64,000 nt of DNA from Sulfitobacter sp. W027 (GCF_025143985.1 NZ_CP083564.1:1861501-1925500); one strand, 5' to 3'; counted from the stretch's first letter, positions 18,999 to 27,367 are shown. Made by a program: numbers and translations. The notes: generated from the letters alone by a model not told the origin.

Positions 18999-19417
18999 AC
19001 CGCCACATCGGGGGTAAAGGTCAGCTCCCCGGCGGATTGGAGGCTCAGTTCAAACGTGGCCTCGCCGTTCAACGACCCGGCATATTCCAAGGCGGAAACC
19101 TGAAACGGCCCCTGCACCACCCCAAAGTCCGGGATGATAACCTGAAAATCCGGTGTCAGCCCGTCAAAGAACAACTGCCGCGCCCGCTCATCCGTACCGG
19201 CATCACGAAACACGCCAGACCCGCTGATTGCAGCAGAGCGTACGCCCGCACCCACCAGCAACTCCCGCCAACCACCGCTGGAATCGAGCGAGGTCACATC
19301 CACCGTTTCCGCGTTGAAACTCACCCGTTTCGCCCGTAGCCCGGCGATCGTTTCAAACTGACCGTCGCTGGTCATGTCCACTTTGACCAAAAGGTCTTTG
19401 CCCGCTTGAACTGCCAT
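18995..19417 (-). CDS. g9: GTA major tail (tube) protein (g9)
   Basis: The 140-residue protein has the phage tail-tube beta-sandwich pattern: MAVQAGKDLLVKVD at the start, KRVSFNAETVDVTSLDSSGGWREL, and the ending ATFELSLQSAGELTF. Multiple copies stack to form the tail tube. It lies 37 bases after g8, with GAGGAGATAGAG before the start, one of the few spaced starts in the tail module, fitting a need for high expression. Confidence 0.93.
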   Translation of the reverse strand: MAVQAGKDLLVKVDMTSDGQFETIAGLRAKRVSFNAETVDVTSLDSSGGWRELLVGAGVRSAAISGSGVFRDAGTDERARQLFFDGLTPDFQVIIPDFGVVQGPFQVSALEYAGSLNGEATFELSLQSAGELTFTPDVAV

Positions 19418-19454
19418 CTCTATCTCCTCGCAACTATCGTGATTCTATGAAGTC

Positions 19455-19865
19455 TTATGCGTCCGCGATCCGGGCGCGGAACTGCAGATCCACCTGTCTG
19501 CCTGCCGCGCCATCGATCCGCCGCGCGGTGGCTTTCAGAAAGGCCATATCGACCACCCGCCCCCGGCTAAGCCCTGGCGTTGCCCCATGCAGCACATCGC
19601 ATACCGCCGAGGCGACAGTCTTGGCCGTCGCAAACCCAGGCGCGCTGGTGATCACCGACACGACAAACCGATGCTCTGCTCCCGCCCCCTCTGGGTCCGA
19701 GGCATCCTTCGCCGTCTCGCCGCCAAGCAGGACATAGGTCTCGGGCAAGCTGCCCCCCGGCATCGCGTCATAGACCGCGTCACCGATTAGGGCCGAGAGC
19801 CACGGATCATCTTGCAAGTGATCATAGATCGCCGCCTGCAAAGCCCCTGAAAGCGCATAGGTCAT
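19455..19865 (-). CDS. g8: GTA tail terminator protein, DUF3168 family (g8)
   Basis: The 136-residue DUF3168 protein shows the family pattern LQAAIYDHLQDDPWLSALIGDAVYD, then TYVLLGGETAKDASD. In RcGTA it is the tail terminator ring between head and tail tube. It overlaps g7 by 4 bases. Confidence 0.93.
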   Translation of the reverse strand: MTYALSGALQAAIYDHLQDDPWLSALIGDAVYDAMPGGSLPETYVLLGGETAKDASDPEGAGAEHRFVVSVITSAPGFATAKTVASAVCDVLHGATPGLSRGRVVDMAFLKATARRIDGAAGRQVDLQFRARIADA

Positions 19866-20200
19866 ACCGCCACCTCCTCATCGGCAAAGCAGGTCAGATA
19901 CCGCCCGCTCGTATCGCTATCGGCCACCGCTCGGATCACGAAAACCCGTGTACCGTCGCGAAACCGCTGTTCCGCCGCTGGCCGTTCGGGCGAGCCTTGT
20001 GGCGCTGCGCGAACAGTAATCTTGAAACCAATCCGACTGATTGCCACCCCGCCTTGCAGGACCTCGCGCCCGGTACGCGACTGGACCTCAGCCCAGAGGG
20101 TTCCACGCGGTGCCCAGAGCTCGCTATAGCCGCCCGCCCCATCGCTCACCCGCTGGGGCGTTTCCAAGACCAGCCGTCGGTTCAGATGCGGCCGGCTCAT
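19862..20200 (-). CDS. g7: GTA head-tail stopper/adaptor (g7)
   Basis: The 112-residue protein is of the phage head-closure (SPP1 gp16/HK97 gp10-like) type: LNRRLVLETPQRVSDGAGGYSELW at the start and a beta-rich body ending GRYLTCFADEEV. It seals the head after packaging. It overlaps g6 and g8 by 4 bases each. Confidence 0.92.
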   Translation of the reverse strand: MSRPHLNRRLVLETPQRVSDGAGGYSELWAPRGTLWAEVQSRTGREVLQGGVAISRIGFKITVRAAPQGSPERPAAEQRFRDGTRVFVIRAVADSDTSGRYLTCFADEEVAV

Positions 20201-20796
20201 GCCACACCGCCAAAGCCGACCCGCACCCGGCGGTAGCGTTCGATCAGGCTGCTGACGCCAAAGGGCATACAGCCTTCACCAAGCGCCGTATCGTCGCGGT
20301 ATTCGTAGTAATGCGCCGCCAGCAACATCACCGCTTGGGCCAAGTCATCCGGCAGGCCGTCCCAATCCGCGCCCATCCCCGCGTCAAAGCTGATCAGCGC
20401 GGCACCGGCACTCGGGATGCGCGGCAAGGCGGCGGTGCTGGAACGCAGGCGCTGCGCCTGCGCATCGCGCTCCAACCAATAGCGTTCGGGATCAACCAGC
20501 GTTTCCGTCCCGTCCCGCGCCACCAAAGATACCCGTGCGATCTCTTGCACAGGCGCCACCGGCAAGACCTGAGCCGCCGCGTCGCGCCAAAAGGTCAGTG
20601 ATAGCGCGAACCGCCGCGTGATCAGAACCTTTCCCGTCCGCGCCTCGACCGCCGCCATTGCCGCACGCAGGAAACTGCGCAGCACGGGGTCTTGAAGACC
20701 GTCCTGCCCAAAACCGCTGCCAAGGCGCAGATGCACACTAAGGGCTTCCACCGGCAACACCGCATCGGGAACATTTGTTTCTTCGATCAACATCAT
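20197..20796 (-). CDS. g6: GTA head-tail connector / adaptor (g6)
   Basis: The 199-residue protein is of the head-tail connector (HK97 gp6-like, DUF3199/phage_gp6) type: FLRAAMAAVEARTGKVLITR, then LAQAVMLLAAHYYEYRDD, and the ending PFGVSSLIERYRRVR. It forms the ring attached to the portal. The start has GGAG 7 bases upstream. A 166-base gap separates it from the capsid gene, the largest internal gap of the cluster. Confidence 0.92.
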   Translation of the reverse strand: MMLIEETNVPDAVLPVEALSVHLRLGSGFGQDGLQDPVLRSFLRAAMAAVEARTGKVLITRRFALSLTFWRDAAAQVLPVAPVQEIARVSLVARDGTETLVDPERYWLERDAQAQRLRSSTAALPRIPSAGAALISFDAGMGADWDGLPDDLAQAVMLLAAHYYEYRDDTALGEGCMPFGVSSLIERYRRVRVGFGGVA

Positions 20797-20922
20797 CGAA
20801 CGTCTCCAAAGTTTGGCCCCTCGCCCCTCGGGGCCACTCGCTCAGTCCCGGACGCACACCGGTTGCATTGCTCGGTTGGAGGGGAGCAGCTAGACAACAC
20901 AACCACGCTGGCGCACGTCCGG

Positions 20923-20950
20923 ACCGGGGCCAAGTTGCCCCGGCCCCGGT
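20923..20950 (-). other. GC-rich hairpin after the capsid gene
   Basis: A perfect 8-bp inverted repeat (ACCGGGGC at 20923-20930, GCCCCGGT at 20943-20950) lies just after the g5 stop, with no T-run. It could end part of the transcripts or protect the capsid message from 3' decay, giving more capsid than adaptor. Confidence 0.5.
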
Positions 20951-20962
20951 TTCGACACCGGC

Positions 20963-22147
20963 TTACGCCAGGCCGAATTTCATCAGCTTGATCGCCGCAA
21001 AATCGCTCACATCGCCGCCGACACGTTTGGTCGCGTAAAACAGCACATGCGGTTTGGCGCTGAACGGATCGCGTAAGATGCGCAGGTCCGGACGCTCGGC
21101 GACCGTGTAGCCCGCCGCGAAATCACCGAAAGCGATCGACATGGAATCCGCCGCCGGATCAGGCATGTCCTCGGCCACCAGCACCGGATAGCCCATCAAC
21201 CGCGCAGGCTCACCCGCCGCCAGCCCGTCCGACCACAAGAACCGCCCATCGGTGTCCTTCAGTTTACGCACCTTTGCCGTGGTCTTGGAATTCATCACGA
21301 AGGCCGCATTCTTGCGATAGGCCGCGCCGAGCGCATAAACCAACTCGACAATCGCATCCGCCTCGGGGTTGGCATTGGTGCCACTGGCCACATAGCCCAG
21401 ATTGCCCCAGGCCCATGCCGCGTCGTCGACAACCGGATGGCTCAAAAAGCCAGTCGGCTTGTCGATCCCGTCGCCGCTGACAAAGGCCGCCGCCTCAGCC
21501 CGCGCGAACTTATCGGCAATGCGCCCTGCCAGCCAACCTTCAATGTCAAAGGCGCTGTCATCCAACAGACGCTGGCTCGCCTTCGGCAGCGCGCTCAACT
21601 CATGCAATGGCACGGTGATCCGGTCGATCTGCGGCGTATCCGTCTCGGCCTGCGCGCCGGTCTCGGTGGCCCAACCGGCGCCCACATCCGTATGATCCAC
21701 CAGCACGTCATAAGACGTCGCCTCAACCTGCACGACCGCCGCAATCGCCCGGATCGACGCCCCGGAATTCAGCACCGACTGCACCCGCTCCGAGGTCTGC
21801 GGATCGACCAGATAGCCGCCGTCCGAATTCACCGCCGTCGACATCGACTTGCCGTCCAGCTCGAGCCCGCGCAGCGCATCATCGTCGCCGTTGCGCAGAT
21901 AGGCATCAAAAGCCTTCTTGTGCGGCGCATCGTGGTCAATCGCGCCCCCAAGGGGGCTACGGGCAGGCAGGGTCATCTTGCGATCCATCATGGCAATTCG
22001 CTCTTCTGATTGTTGAAGTTTACTGTTCATCTCGGCCCGAAAGCCGTTGAAGTCGCTGACAAAACCACTCACGGCCTGCCGCACTTCCTCCGCCGGGGAC
22101 AGGTCTGCGCCTGACTTCGTGCTGACGTTTGCATCGCTCTTGCTCAT
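20963..22147 (-). CDS. g5: GTA major capsid protein, HK97 fold (g5)
   Basis: The protein is about 394 residues from the chosen start. It has an N-terminal scaffold-like helical delta domain (about 1-70) followed by the HK97 core (HKKAFDAYLRNGDDDALRGLE, then MSTAVNSDGGYLVDP). The ending is GYTVAERPDLRILRDPFSAKPHVLFYATKRVGG. The g4 protease would remove the N-terminal domain. ATG codons at 22171, 22150 and 22147 compete; AGAGGAAAT directly before 22150 and 22147 favours those. Confidence 0.94.
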   Translation of the reverse strand: MSKSDANVSTKSGADLSPAEEVRQAVSGFVSDFNGFRAEMNSKLQQSEERIAMMDRKMTLPARSPLGGAIDHDAPHKKAFDAYLRNGDDDALRGLELDGKSMSTAVNSDGGYLVDPQTSERVQSVLNSGASIRAIAAVVQVEATSYDVLVDHTDVGAGWATETGAQAETDTPQIDRITVPLHELSALPKASQRLLDDSAFDIEGWLAGRIADKFARAEAAAFVSGDGIDKPTGFLSHPVVDDAAWAWGNLGYVASGTNANPEADAIVELVYALGAAYRKNAAFVMNSKTTAKVRKLKDTDGRFLWSDGLAAGEPARLMGYPVLVAEDMPDPAADSMSIAFGDFAAGYTVAERPDLRILRDPFSAKPHVLFYATKRVGGDVSDFAAIKLMKFGLA

Positions 22148-22172
22148 CATATTTCCTCTGTTGTTGTGCACA

Positions 22173-22793
22173 TCACTGATCGGCCCCGCGCTTCATCTCG
22201 ACCCGCGCCTCTTCAAAAGCCGCCGCCATCTCGCGCAGAACCTCACCGACGGCCCTGAACTCGTCCTTGGCCGCGACCCGTGCGGTGGGCAGCATCGGGA
22301 ACGTCACCAGCGACACTTCCCAAAGCTCCAATTCCGAGAGCAGCCGCTGGCCCTTAGTGTTCTTGCCCGCCTTCACGGTGCGGTAACCGATGCTCAGCCC
22401 GTCGATCGCACCCGCTTCGATCAGCGCCGCCGCCTCCCGGCCCCGCGCCACGCTCGACAGAATGCGCCCCTTGACCCAAAGCCCGCGCTTGTCCTCGCGC
22501 ACCTCGTCCCAAACGCCGATGGGCTGGGCCGGGTCATGCTGCCAAAGCATCTTGATGCTGCGGCCAGCGGATTTGGCGCGCGCGAGGCAGGCCGCATAGG
22601 CCCCCGCCGCAACCACATCGCCACCCTGATCCGCCGCGCCGAACAGGCTCGCATAGCCACTGATCTCGACCCCGCCATCGACGGGCGCCACGTGGCCAAA
22701 CTTAGCGAATTTATGCTCCAGCCCCGCCGCCCCTGCAGACAAAGCTCCCCCGTTCCCCGGCCAAACACCGGGGTAAATCACCTGATAACCCAT
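22173..22793 (-). CDS. g4: GTA prohead protease, HK97 family (g4)
   Basis: The 206-residue protein is a U35/HK97 prohead protease with the block ISGYASLFGAADQGGDVVAAGAY. The likely catalytic histidine is in MLWQHDPAQPIG, and GAIDGLSIGYRT supplies the serine. It would trim the capsid protein during head maturation. It is flanked by the portal-side gene g3.5 (23 bases) and the capsid gene (22 to 25 bases). Confidence 0.93.
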   Translation of the reverse strand: MGYQVIYPGVWPGNGGALSAGAAGLEHKFAKFGHVAPVDGGVEISGYASLFGAADQGGDVVAAGAYAACLARAKSAGRSIKMLWQHDPAQPIGVWDEVREDKRGLWVKGRILSSVARGREAAALIEAGAIDGLSIGYRTVKAGKNTKGQRLLSELELWEVSLVTFPMLPTARVAAKDEFRAVGEVLREMAAAFEEARVEMKRGADQ

Positions 22794-22816
22794 TGTATTT
22801 CCTCTTGTTCAGCCCG

Positions 22817-23041
22817 CTACGGCGCCACCACCAGAAAGGATTGGACCGCCTGCGCCAAGATCACCGCCACGACGCCGTAAACCGTCAGCCACAACCGCCG
22901 CTCCAGCCGCTCCATCATCTGCTCGATCCGGTCAAACCGCATCTGCATGTTCTCGCGGTGCACCGCGCTGATGGTCTCATGCGCCTGCACCCGCAGCCCT
23001 GGCGCACATTCAAACCGCTCAATCTCCCGAGGTTCATGCAT
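22817..23041 (-). CDS. g3.5: GTA small head-formation protein (g3.5)
   Basis: The 74-residue protein has a charged helical region (RENMQMRFDRIEQMMERLERR) and a C-terminal membrane segment (LWLTVYGVVAVILAQAVQSFLVV). It matches the small rcc01685-type gene between portal and protease. The role is unclear; the membrane helix suggests assembly at the membrane. It overlaps the end of g3 by 8 bases. Confidence 0.85.
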   Translation of the reverse strand: MHEPREIERFECAPGLRVQAHETISAVHRENMQMRFDRIEQMMERLERRLWLTVYGVVAVILAQAVQSFLVVAP

Positions 23042-24209
23042 GATCCGCCACCACCGGCAGCCCCAACAAGCTGCGCTTTTCCGCGTCGGTCAGGAATTCC
23101 GCCGCCGCCACCCGCGCCCATTGCGCGTCCCGCTCGGCAGAAAGCGCTGGCACCTGATCAAGGTCAGGCTTCAAGGTCACCGCCTCGCCCAAATACCCGC
23201 TCAGCCAATCCGCCAGCGCCGCCGTCACCCGTGTCGCCAGCGGCAGCACCGTTAGGCGGTAAAACGCCCGATGCGCCTCCTGATAATTCGCGTAAGTCGC
23301 ATCCCCCTGCACCCCGATCAGCATCGGCGGCACCCCAAAGGCGAGCGCAATTTCACGCGCCGCACTCTCCTTGGTCTTCTGAAACTCCATGTCCGAAGGC
23401 GAGAAGCCCATCGGCTTCCAATCCAGCCCACCTTCCAGCAGCATTGGCCGGCCAGCGTTCCGTGCGCCCTGATGGTGGCTCTCCATCTCGCTCACAAGCC
23501 GGTCATATTGATCCTCGCTCAGCTTGCCCTGCCCCTCGGCCCCGCGATACACAATCGCCCCCGAGGGCCGCGCCGCATTGTCCAAAAGCGCCTTGGACCA
23601 ACGGCTCGCCGCGTTATGCACATCCATCGCCATGGCCGCCGCCTGCAGGGGGCTGAACCCGTAGTGGTCGTCCTGCGGGTGAAAGTTGCGGATATGACAA
23701 ACCGGCGTCACCGCCCCGCTGGCGTCAAAGCGATGCTTGCGCCCGCCCACCGCATATTCATAGGCCACCGGCCATCCATCCGCCCCCGGCACCACGCTCA
23801 TCCGGTCCGAGCGCAGCACATGTAACTCAATCGGCAAACCACCCTCGCCGCCCACCGCCTCGACATAGCCATCACCGCTGAGAAGCATCTGCCCGTAGAG
23901 CGCCTCGAACAACTCGGCCCGGCCCTGCCCCGTATTCGGGCGGCGCATCAGCGACATCAGCGGATGATCGTCATAGCGCCGCGCCGCGTCCTGCACGACC
24001 AGCGGCAAGGCCGCCGCCGCCTCGGCAATCAGCTTGACCGAGCGAAACCCAACCGGATTGCCACAGAACCCCGAGCGCGTCAGGCTCACACTGTCCCGCG
24101 GGCTCCAGGCCACGCGACCCGAGGTCTGATAGGCCACAACCGGCCCGGTCGCCGAAGCTTTCTGCTCAACCGTCTCAGCCGCGCCGCGCCGTAGAAAATC
24201 GAATACCAT
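23034..24209 (-). CDS. g3: GTA portal protein, HK97 family (g3)
   Basis: The 391-residue protein has the HK97 portal pattern: NPVGFRSVKLIAEAAAALPLVV, HPLMSLMRRPN, then IREFHPQDD-like DDHYGFSPLQAAAMAMD and IALAFGVPPMLIG. It forms the dodecameric DNA channel at one capsid vertex. A 127-base gap with a hairpin separates it from the terminase gene. Confidence 0.95.
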   Translation of the reverse strand: MVFDFLRRGAAETVEQKASATGPVVAYQTSGRVAWSPRDSVSLTRSGFCGNPVGFRSVKLIAEAAAALPLVVQDAARRYDDHPLMSLMRRPNTGQGRAELFEALYGQMLLSGDGYVEAVGGEGGLPIELHVLRSDRMSVVPGADGWPVAYEYAVGGRKHRFDASGAVTPVCHIRNFHPQDDHYGFSPLQAAAMAMDVHNAASRWSKALLDNAARPSGAIVYRGAEGQGKLSEDQYDRLVSEMESHHQGARNAGRPMLLEGGLDWKPMGFSPSDMEFQKTKESAAREIALAFGVPPMLIGVQGDATYANYQEAHRAFYRLTVLPLATRVTAALADWLSGYLGEAVTLKPDLDQVPALSAERDAQWARVAAAEFLTDAEKRSLLGLPVVADHA

Positions 24210-24236
24210 CTGTCGCTCCTCATTCTGCTCGGCCTT

Positions 24237-24261
24237 GGCAGCAGCGTGATCCTCTGCTGCC
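24237..24261 (-). other. Hairpin between terminase and portal genes
   Basis: A perfect 8-bp inverted repeat (GGCAGCAG at 24237-24244 and CTGCTGCC at 24254-24261) lies 28 bases before the g3 start. No T-run follows on the minus strand. It may be an mRNA processing or stability element. Confidence 0.4.
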
Positions 24262-24336
24262 CGGCGTTGACAAACTTTCTCAATAAAATCTTAAAACCCG
24301 CGAAACCCACCGTGCGCTGCTGCCTGCAACACCCCC

Positions 24337-25749
24337 TCAAAGGCTCCGCACCCCCGGGCTGCGCCACTGGGATGCAGGCTCAATCATCAGCTCATGCAGC
24401 GCCCAAACCAGCGCATCGACACGGTCCGGGCTGCCCTTGCCCTCATAGCCCCGCGCCGTCATCAGACACATCTGATCCTCCAGCGCGTCCAACTCCGGCA
24501 AATGGCTCACCCGCCCCTGCTCATAAAGCGCGGCCACAGGCTCCGCCCGTGCCACCTTGCCCCGCGCTGCATGCACGGTCTTGAGCGAGACCAGCGGATC
24601 AACCTGCCTGAGTACCTCGCTCACCAACTGCCCCCCTTGGTTCACCTCGGCCACCAACCGATCCGCCCCATGGCGCGTCATCGCGGCAATCGCCGCCTGC
24701 GCCCAACCGTTGGGCGTGGCCCCCTGCACCGTGCAATCGGCCAGCACCACCGCCCGCCAATCCTGCGGCGGCCCTTTGGTCTGCGCGCCCACTACAACGA
24801 TCCCACATTCATCCGAGCCCGCCCCGCTGGTCGTCGCCGGGTCCAAGCCCACCACGATCCGATCCAACTCCGGCGCCGCGCGCAACCGGCCCGCTTCCAG
24901 CAAAGCCGAGGTCCAGAGCGCGCCCTCCGCATCTGCCAGCAACACTCCGTCCAACTCCTGCCGACCGAGCCGCGTGCCGCGGTACCGCGCCCGCACCTCT
25001 TCAAGGAAAGACCCCGCCAAGTTCGCCGCATTCGCCTCCGTCGGCGCATGGGTCGTCACCGTGGACGGCGCGGCCAAAAGCGCCTTCAACACATCCACAT
25101 TGCGCGGCGTCGTGGTGACACAGACCTGAGGCCGCTCCCCCAAGCGCAGCGTAAATTGCAACTGATCCCAAGCCTCCTGCCCGCGTTTCCATTTCGCCAA
25201 TTCATCCACCCAAGCCGCATCAAACTGCGGCCCGCGCAGCCCTTCGGGATCATGCGCCGTATGCACCGTCGCAATCGCGCCGTTGGGCCAGACCAACCGC
25301 TTGCGCGTCGCCTCCCAATCGGGCCGCCGATCCGGCGGGCTACAGGCCAGAATGCCGCTGTCGCCAAAAATCATCACCTCGCGCACCTGCTCAATGGTCT
25401 CTCCCACCAGCGCCACACGGCTGCACTCCCCAGGATCAAGCGGACGGCTCCCCTCAACCTTGCTGCGCACCCATTCCGCCCCGGCGCGGGTCTTGCCCGC
25501 ACCGCGCCCGCCCATGATCACCCATGTCCGCCAATCGCCCTCAGGCGGCAGCTGATGGTCCAGCGCCCAGAACTCGAACAAAAAAGGGAGAGCCAGAAGC
25601 TCTCCCTCACCTAGGTCATTCAGAAACTGCGCCTGGGTCTGAACATCGGCGCAGGCGATCCAGCTTGCACCCGATGTCAGCCCGCGCTTTGTCCATGTCG
25701 AGGGCATAGCCCCCGCGCGCGATTCCAGCTTGTCGGTTTCGACAGTCAT
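24337..25749 (-). CDS. g2: GTA terminase large subunit (g2)
   Basis: The 470-residue protein has the ATPase Walker A motif GGRGAGKT (about 80-87), the Walker B-like FDAAWVDELAKW, and the C-terminal nuclease motif VVGLDPATTSG. It packages headful-sized random host DNA into GTA heads. The start is uncertain: ATG at 25749 or 25707 both lie inside g1, and no ATG, GTG or TTG occurs between the g1 stop and the conserved LALPFLFEFWA block. The two genes must therefore overlap in different frames. Confidence 0.93.
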   Translation of the reverse strand: MTVETDKLESRAGAMPSTWTKRGLTSGASWIACADVQTQAQFLNDLGEGELLALPFLFEFWALDHQLPPEGDWRTWVIMGGRGAGKTRAGAEWVRSKVEGSRPLDPGECSRVALVGETIEQVREVMIFGDSGILACSPPDRRPDWEATRKRLVWPNGAIATVHTAHDPEGLRGPQFDAAWVDELAKWKRGQEAWDQLQFTLRLGERPQVCVTTTPRNVDVLKALLAAPSTVTTHAPTEANAANLAGSFLEEVRARYRGTRLGRQELDGVLLADAEGALWTSALLEAGRLRAAPELDRIVVGLDPATTSGAGSDECGIVVVGAQTKGPPQDWRAVVLADCTVQGATPNGWAQAAIAAMTRHGADRLVAEVNQGGQLVSEVLRQVDPLVSLKTVHAARGKVARAEPVAALYEQGRVSHLPELDALEDQMCLMTARGYEGKGSPDRVDALVWALHELMIEPASQWRSPGVRSL

Positions 25750-25960
25750 TCAGCGTGTTCTCCGCTTTCAGGCAATGCGCCAGCAAGCCCGCCACTTTGG
25801 ACGTGGTGCCAGACACCGCAGTTTCCTTGAGTTCCCCCCCGGACCGGGCCTGTTCCGTCAGACCTTCGATTTCCCGACGCAGCGCGCCGATTGCTTCTTG
25901 GAGACCGCGCAGAATTTCCGCGCTGTCTTCCGTCTCTTGCTCCGGGGTAATGATCGTCAT
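25616..25960 (-). CDS. g1: GTA terminase small subunit (g1)
   Basis: The 114-residue protein is predicted largely helical (AEILRGLQEAIGALRREIEGLTEQ, then KVAGLLAHCLKAENTLND) and matches the first gene of GTA clusters, shown in Rhodobacter capsulatus to be a small terminase lacking sequence-specific packaging. It has the ribosome site AAGAGG 7 bases before the ATG; that site overlaps the stop of a short upstream ORF. At least 92 bases at its end also code for the terminase N-terminus. Confidence 0.88.
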   Translation of the reverse strand: MTIITPEQETEDSAEILRGLQEAIGALRREIEGLTEQARSGGELKETAVSGTTSKVAGLLAHCLKAENTLNDCRNRQAGIARGGYALDMDKARADIGCKLDRLRRCSDPGAVSE

Positions 25961-25964
25961 CGCT

Positions 25965-26042
25965 TTACCTCTTGTTGGTTATCCCCAACCGAGCAGACAC
26001 AAAAAAAACGACCACCGGGTCACCCCGGGGCCGTTCGCCCAT
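25965..26042 (-). CDS. Possible 25-residue leader peptide of the GTA operon
   Basis: An ATG at 26042 opens a 25-codon frame ending in TAA five bases before the g1 start. AGAGGAC lies directly before the ATG, though its spacing is short. The middle reads GDPVVVFFVSARLG; the three Val and two Phe codons fall on the 3' arm and T-run of a hairpin. Its stop overlaps the g1 ribosome site, so coupling is possible. I do not recognise the peptide; it could be fortuitous. Confidence 0.4.
   Translation of the reverse strand: MGERPRGDPVVVFFVSARLGITNKR
26001..26034 (-). terminator. Terminator-like hairpin in the GTA leader (possible attenuator)
   Basis: On the minus strand ACGGCC-CCGGG pairs with CCCGG-(T)-GGTCGT around a GTGA loop, and eight T follow (26008-26001). 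The element sits 41 bases before g1 and downstream of any promoter located between mltG and g1, so full GTA transcription would need read-through or antitermination. Confidence 0.6.
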
Positions 26043-26061
26043 GTCCTCTAGCGTGTCACAA

Positions 26062-26090
26062 GTCCTACGTTAGACCGTGCGCAAAGTCAA
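26062..26090 (-). promoter_or_regulatory. Possible GTA promoter
   Basis: On the minus strand TTGACT (26090-26085), 17 bases, then TAGGAC (26067-26062) resembles a sigma-70 promoter with a poor -10. It lies after the mltG terminator and about 100 bases before g1. In Rhodobacter capsulatus the GTA promoter is activated by GafA; its target here cannot be seen. Confidence 0.3.
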
Positions 26091-26146
26091 GAAAAACTGT
26101 GTTAACAACACCTTACAGCGCCGTGCGGCAAAGCACCCGCGCTGAT

Positions 26147-26175
26147 AAAAACCCGCTGTCTCCAGCGGGTTTTTT
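26147..26175 (-). terminator. Intrinsic terminator of the fabF-mltG unit
   Basis: AAAAACCCGCTG (26147-26158) pairs with CAGCGGGTTTTT (26163-26174) around a four-base loop just after the mltG stop. It separates the fatty-acid/mltG operon from the GTA cluster. Confidence 0.85.
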
Positions 26176-26182
26176 AAATGTC

Positions 26183-27367
26183 TCAGTTTCCACCCGTTGA
26201 GGCATTCCCGGCCGCTTCCGCGCCGCGCTCCGCCTCGATCTGACGCCAGCGCGCCACGTTGCGGTTATGCTCATCCAAGGTCTCAGCAAAAGCGTGCCCC
26301 CCGGTGCCATCGGCAACGAAGAAGACGAAATCCGTCTCCGCCGGTTGCGCGGCGGCCATCAGGCTTGCCCGGCCCGGATTGGCAATCGGGGTCGGCGGCA
26401 GACCGTCGATCACATAGGTGTTCCACGGCGTCTCTGCCCGCAGCTCCGAGCGGCGCAGCCCACGGCCCAGCACGCCCTTGCCCTCGGTCACGCCATAGAT
26501 CACCGTCGGGTCCGTTTGCAGGCGCATGCCTTGGTTCAGACGGTTCACGAAGACACTAGCGACTTGCTCCCGCTCCGCCGCGACGCCGGTTTCCTTTTCG
26601 ATGATCGACGCAAGGATCAGCAATTCCTCTGCCGTCTCAATCGGCAGATCGGGGTCGCGCGCCTCGAAGGCCTGCGCCAGCAAGACCTGCTGCGCTGCCG
26701 ACATCCGTGCGATAACCTCGGTCCGTTCATCGCCCGGGCGGACCTCATAGCTGTCTGGCGCAAGGCTGCCCTCAGCGGGGACGTCTTCAATTTCACCAGT
26801 CAGCTGTTCCACCTGCTTGAGCGCCTCAACCACCTGCCAGCTTGTCACACCCTCTGCCAGCGCCACCCGAAACCGCGTGTCGTTCTTGCTCGAGATCTCG
26901 GTATAGGCTTCGGGCGTCTCTTCCTCACCCGGCGTGAACTCCGCGCGCTCAACAAACCGGCTTGTCACCGGGTCCAACTCACGAACCTGCACGCTTACGC
27001 GGTTCACGCCCACGCGGTACACAACCTCGGTGCCACAGGTGCTGGCCCCGCCTTGGGTCACGATATCCACGATCCCCTGCATTGACGTGCCGGGCTGCAC
27101 AAGAAAGCTGCCGGCTTTCAGGCTGCCCGACTTCTCCTCGTAATCCGCGCCCATGCGAAAGAGCGCGGGCGAAGAGACCGCGCCCTGTTCTTCAAGGCTC
27201 TGGCTCACCTGTCGCATGTTCGAGCCGCGCTCGACCTGCACACAGATCGCCTGCTCCAACGGCCCTTCGGCGACATAGGTCGTCTTGCCCCAGAGGATGA
27301 TCCCCCCAAGCAGAAACAGGCCGACCAACAGAAACGTCACGGCGTTAGAAGCGATATGACGCCACAT
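26183..27367 (-). CDS. mltG: Endolytic transglycosylase MltG (YceG family)
   Basis: The 394-residue protein has one N-terminal membrane helix (VTFLLVGLFLLGGIILW) and a periplasmic YceG domain with the conserved ILASIIEKETGVAAEREQVASVF block that holds the catalytic Glu. It cuts nascent peptidoglycan strands and limits glycan length. Its start directly abuts the fabF stop with no gap. This order (fabF then mltG) is common in proteobacteria. Confidence 0.95.
   Translation of the reverse strand: MWRHIASNAVTFLLVGLFLLGGIILWGKTTYVAEGPLEQAICVQVERGSNMRQVSQSLEEQGAVSSPALFRMGADYEEKSGSLKAGSFLVQPGTSMQGIVDIVTQGGASTCGTEVVYRVGVNRVSVQVRELDPVTSRFVERAEFTPGEEETPEAYTEISSKNDTRFRVALAEGVTSWQVVEALKQVEQLTGEIEDVPAEGSLAPDSYEVRPGDERTEVIARMSAAQQVLLAQAFEARDPDLPIETAEELLILASIIEKETGVAAEREQVASVFVNRLNQGMRLQTDPTVIYGVTEGKGVLGRGLRRSELRAETPWNTYVIDGLPPTPIANPGRASLMAAAQPAETDFVFFVADGTGGHAFAETLDEHNRNVARWRQIEAERGAEAAGNASTGGN

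Noticed and set aside
11898..25960. Integrated prophage
   Set aside because: No integrase, repressor, replication or lysis genes are present, and gene order and families match RcGTA exactly.
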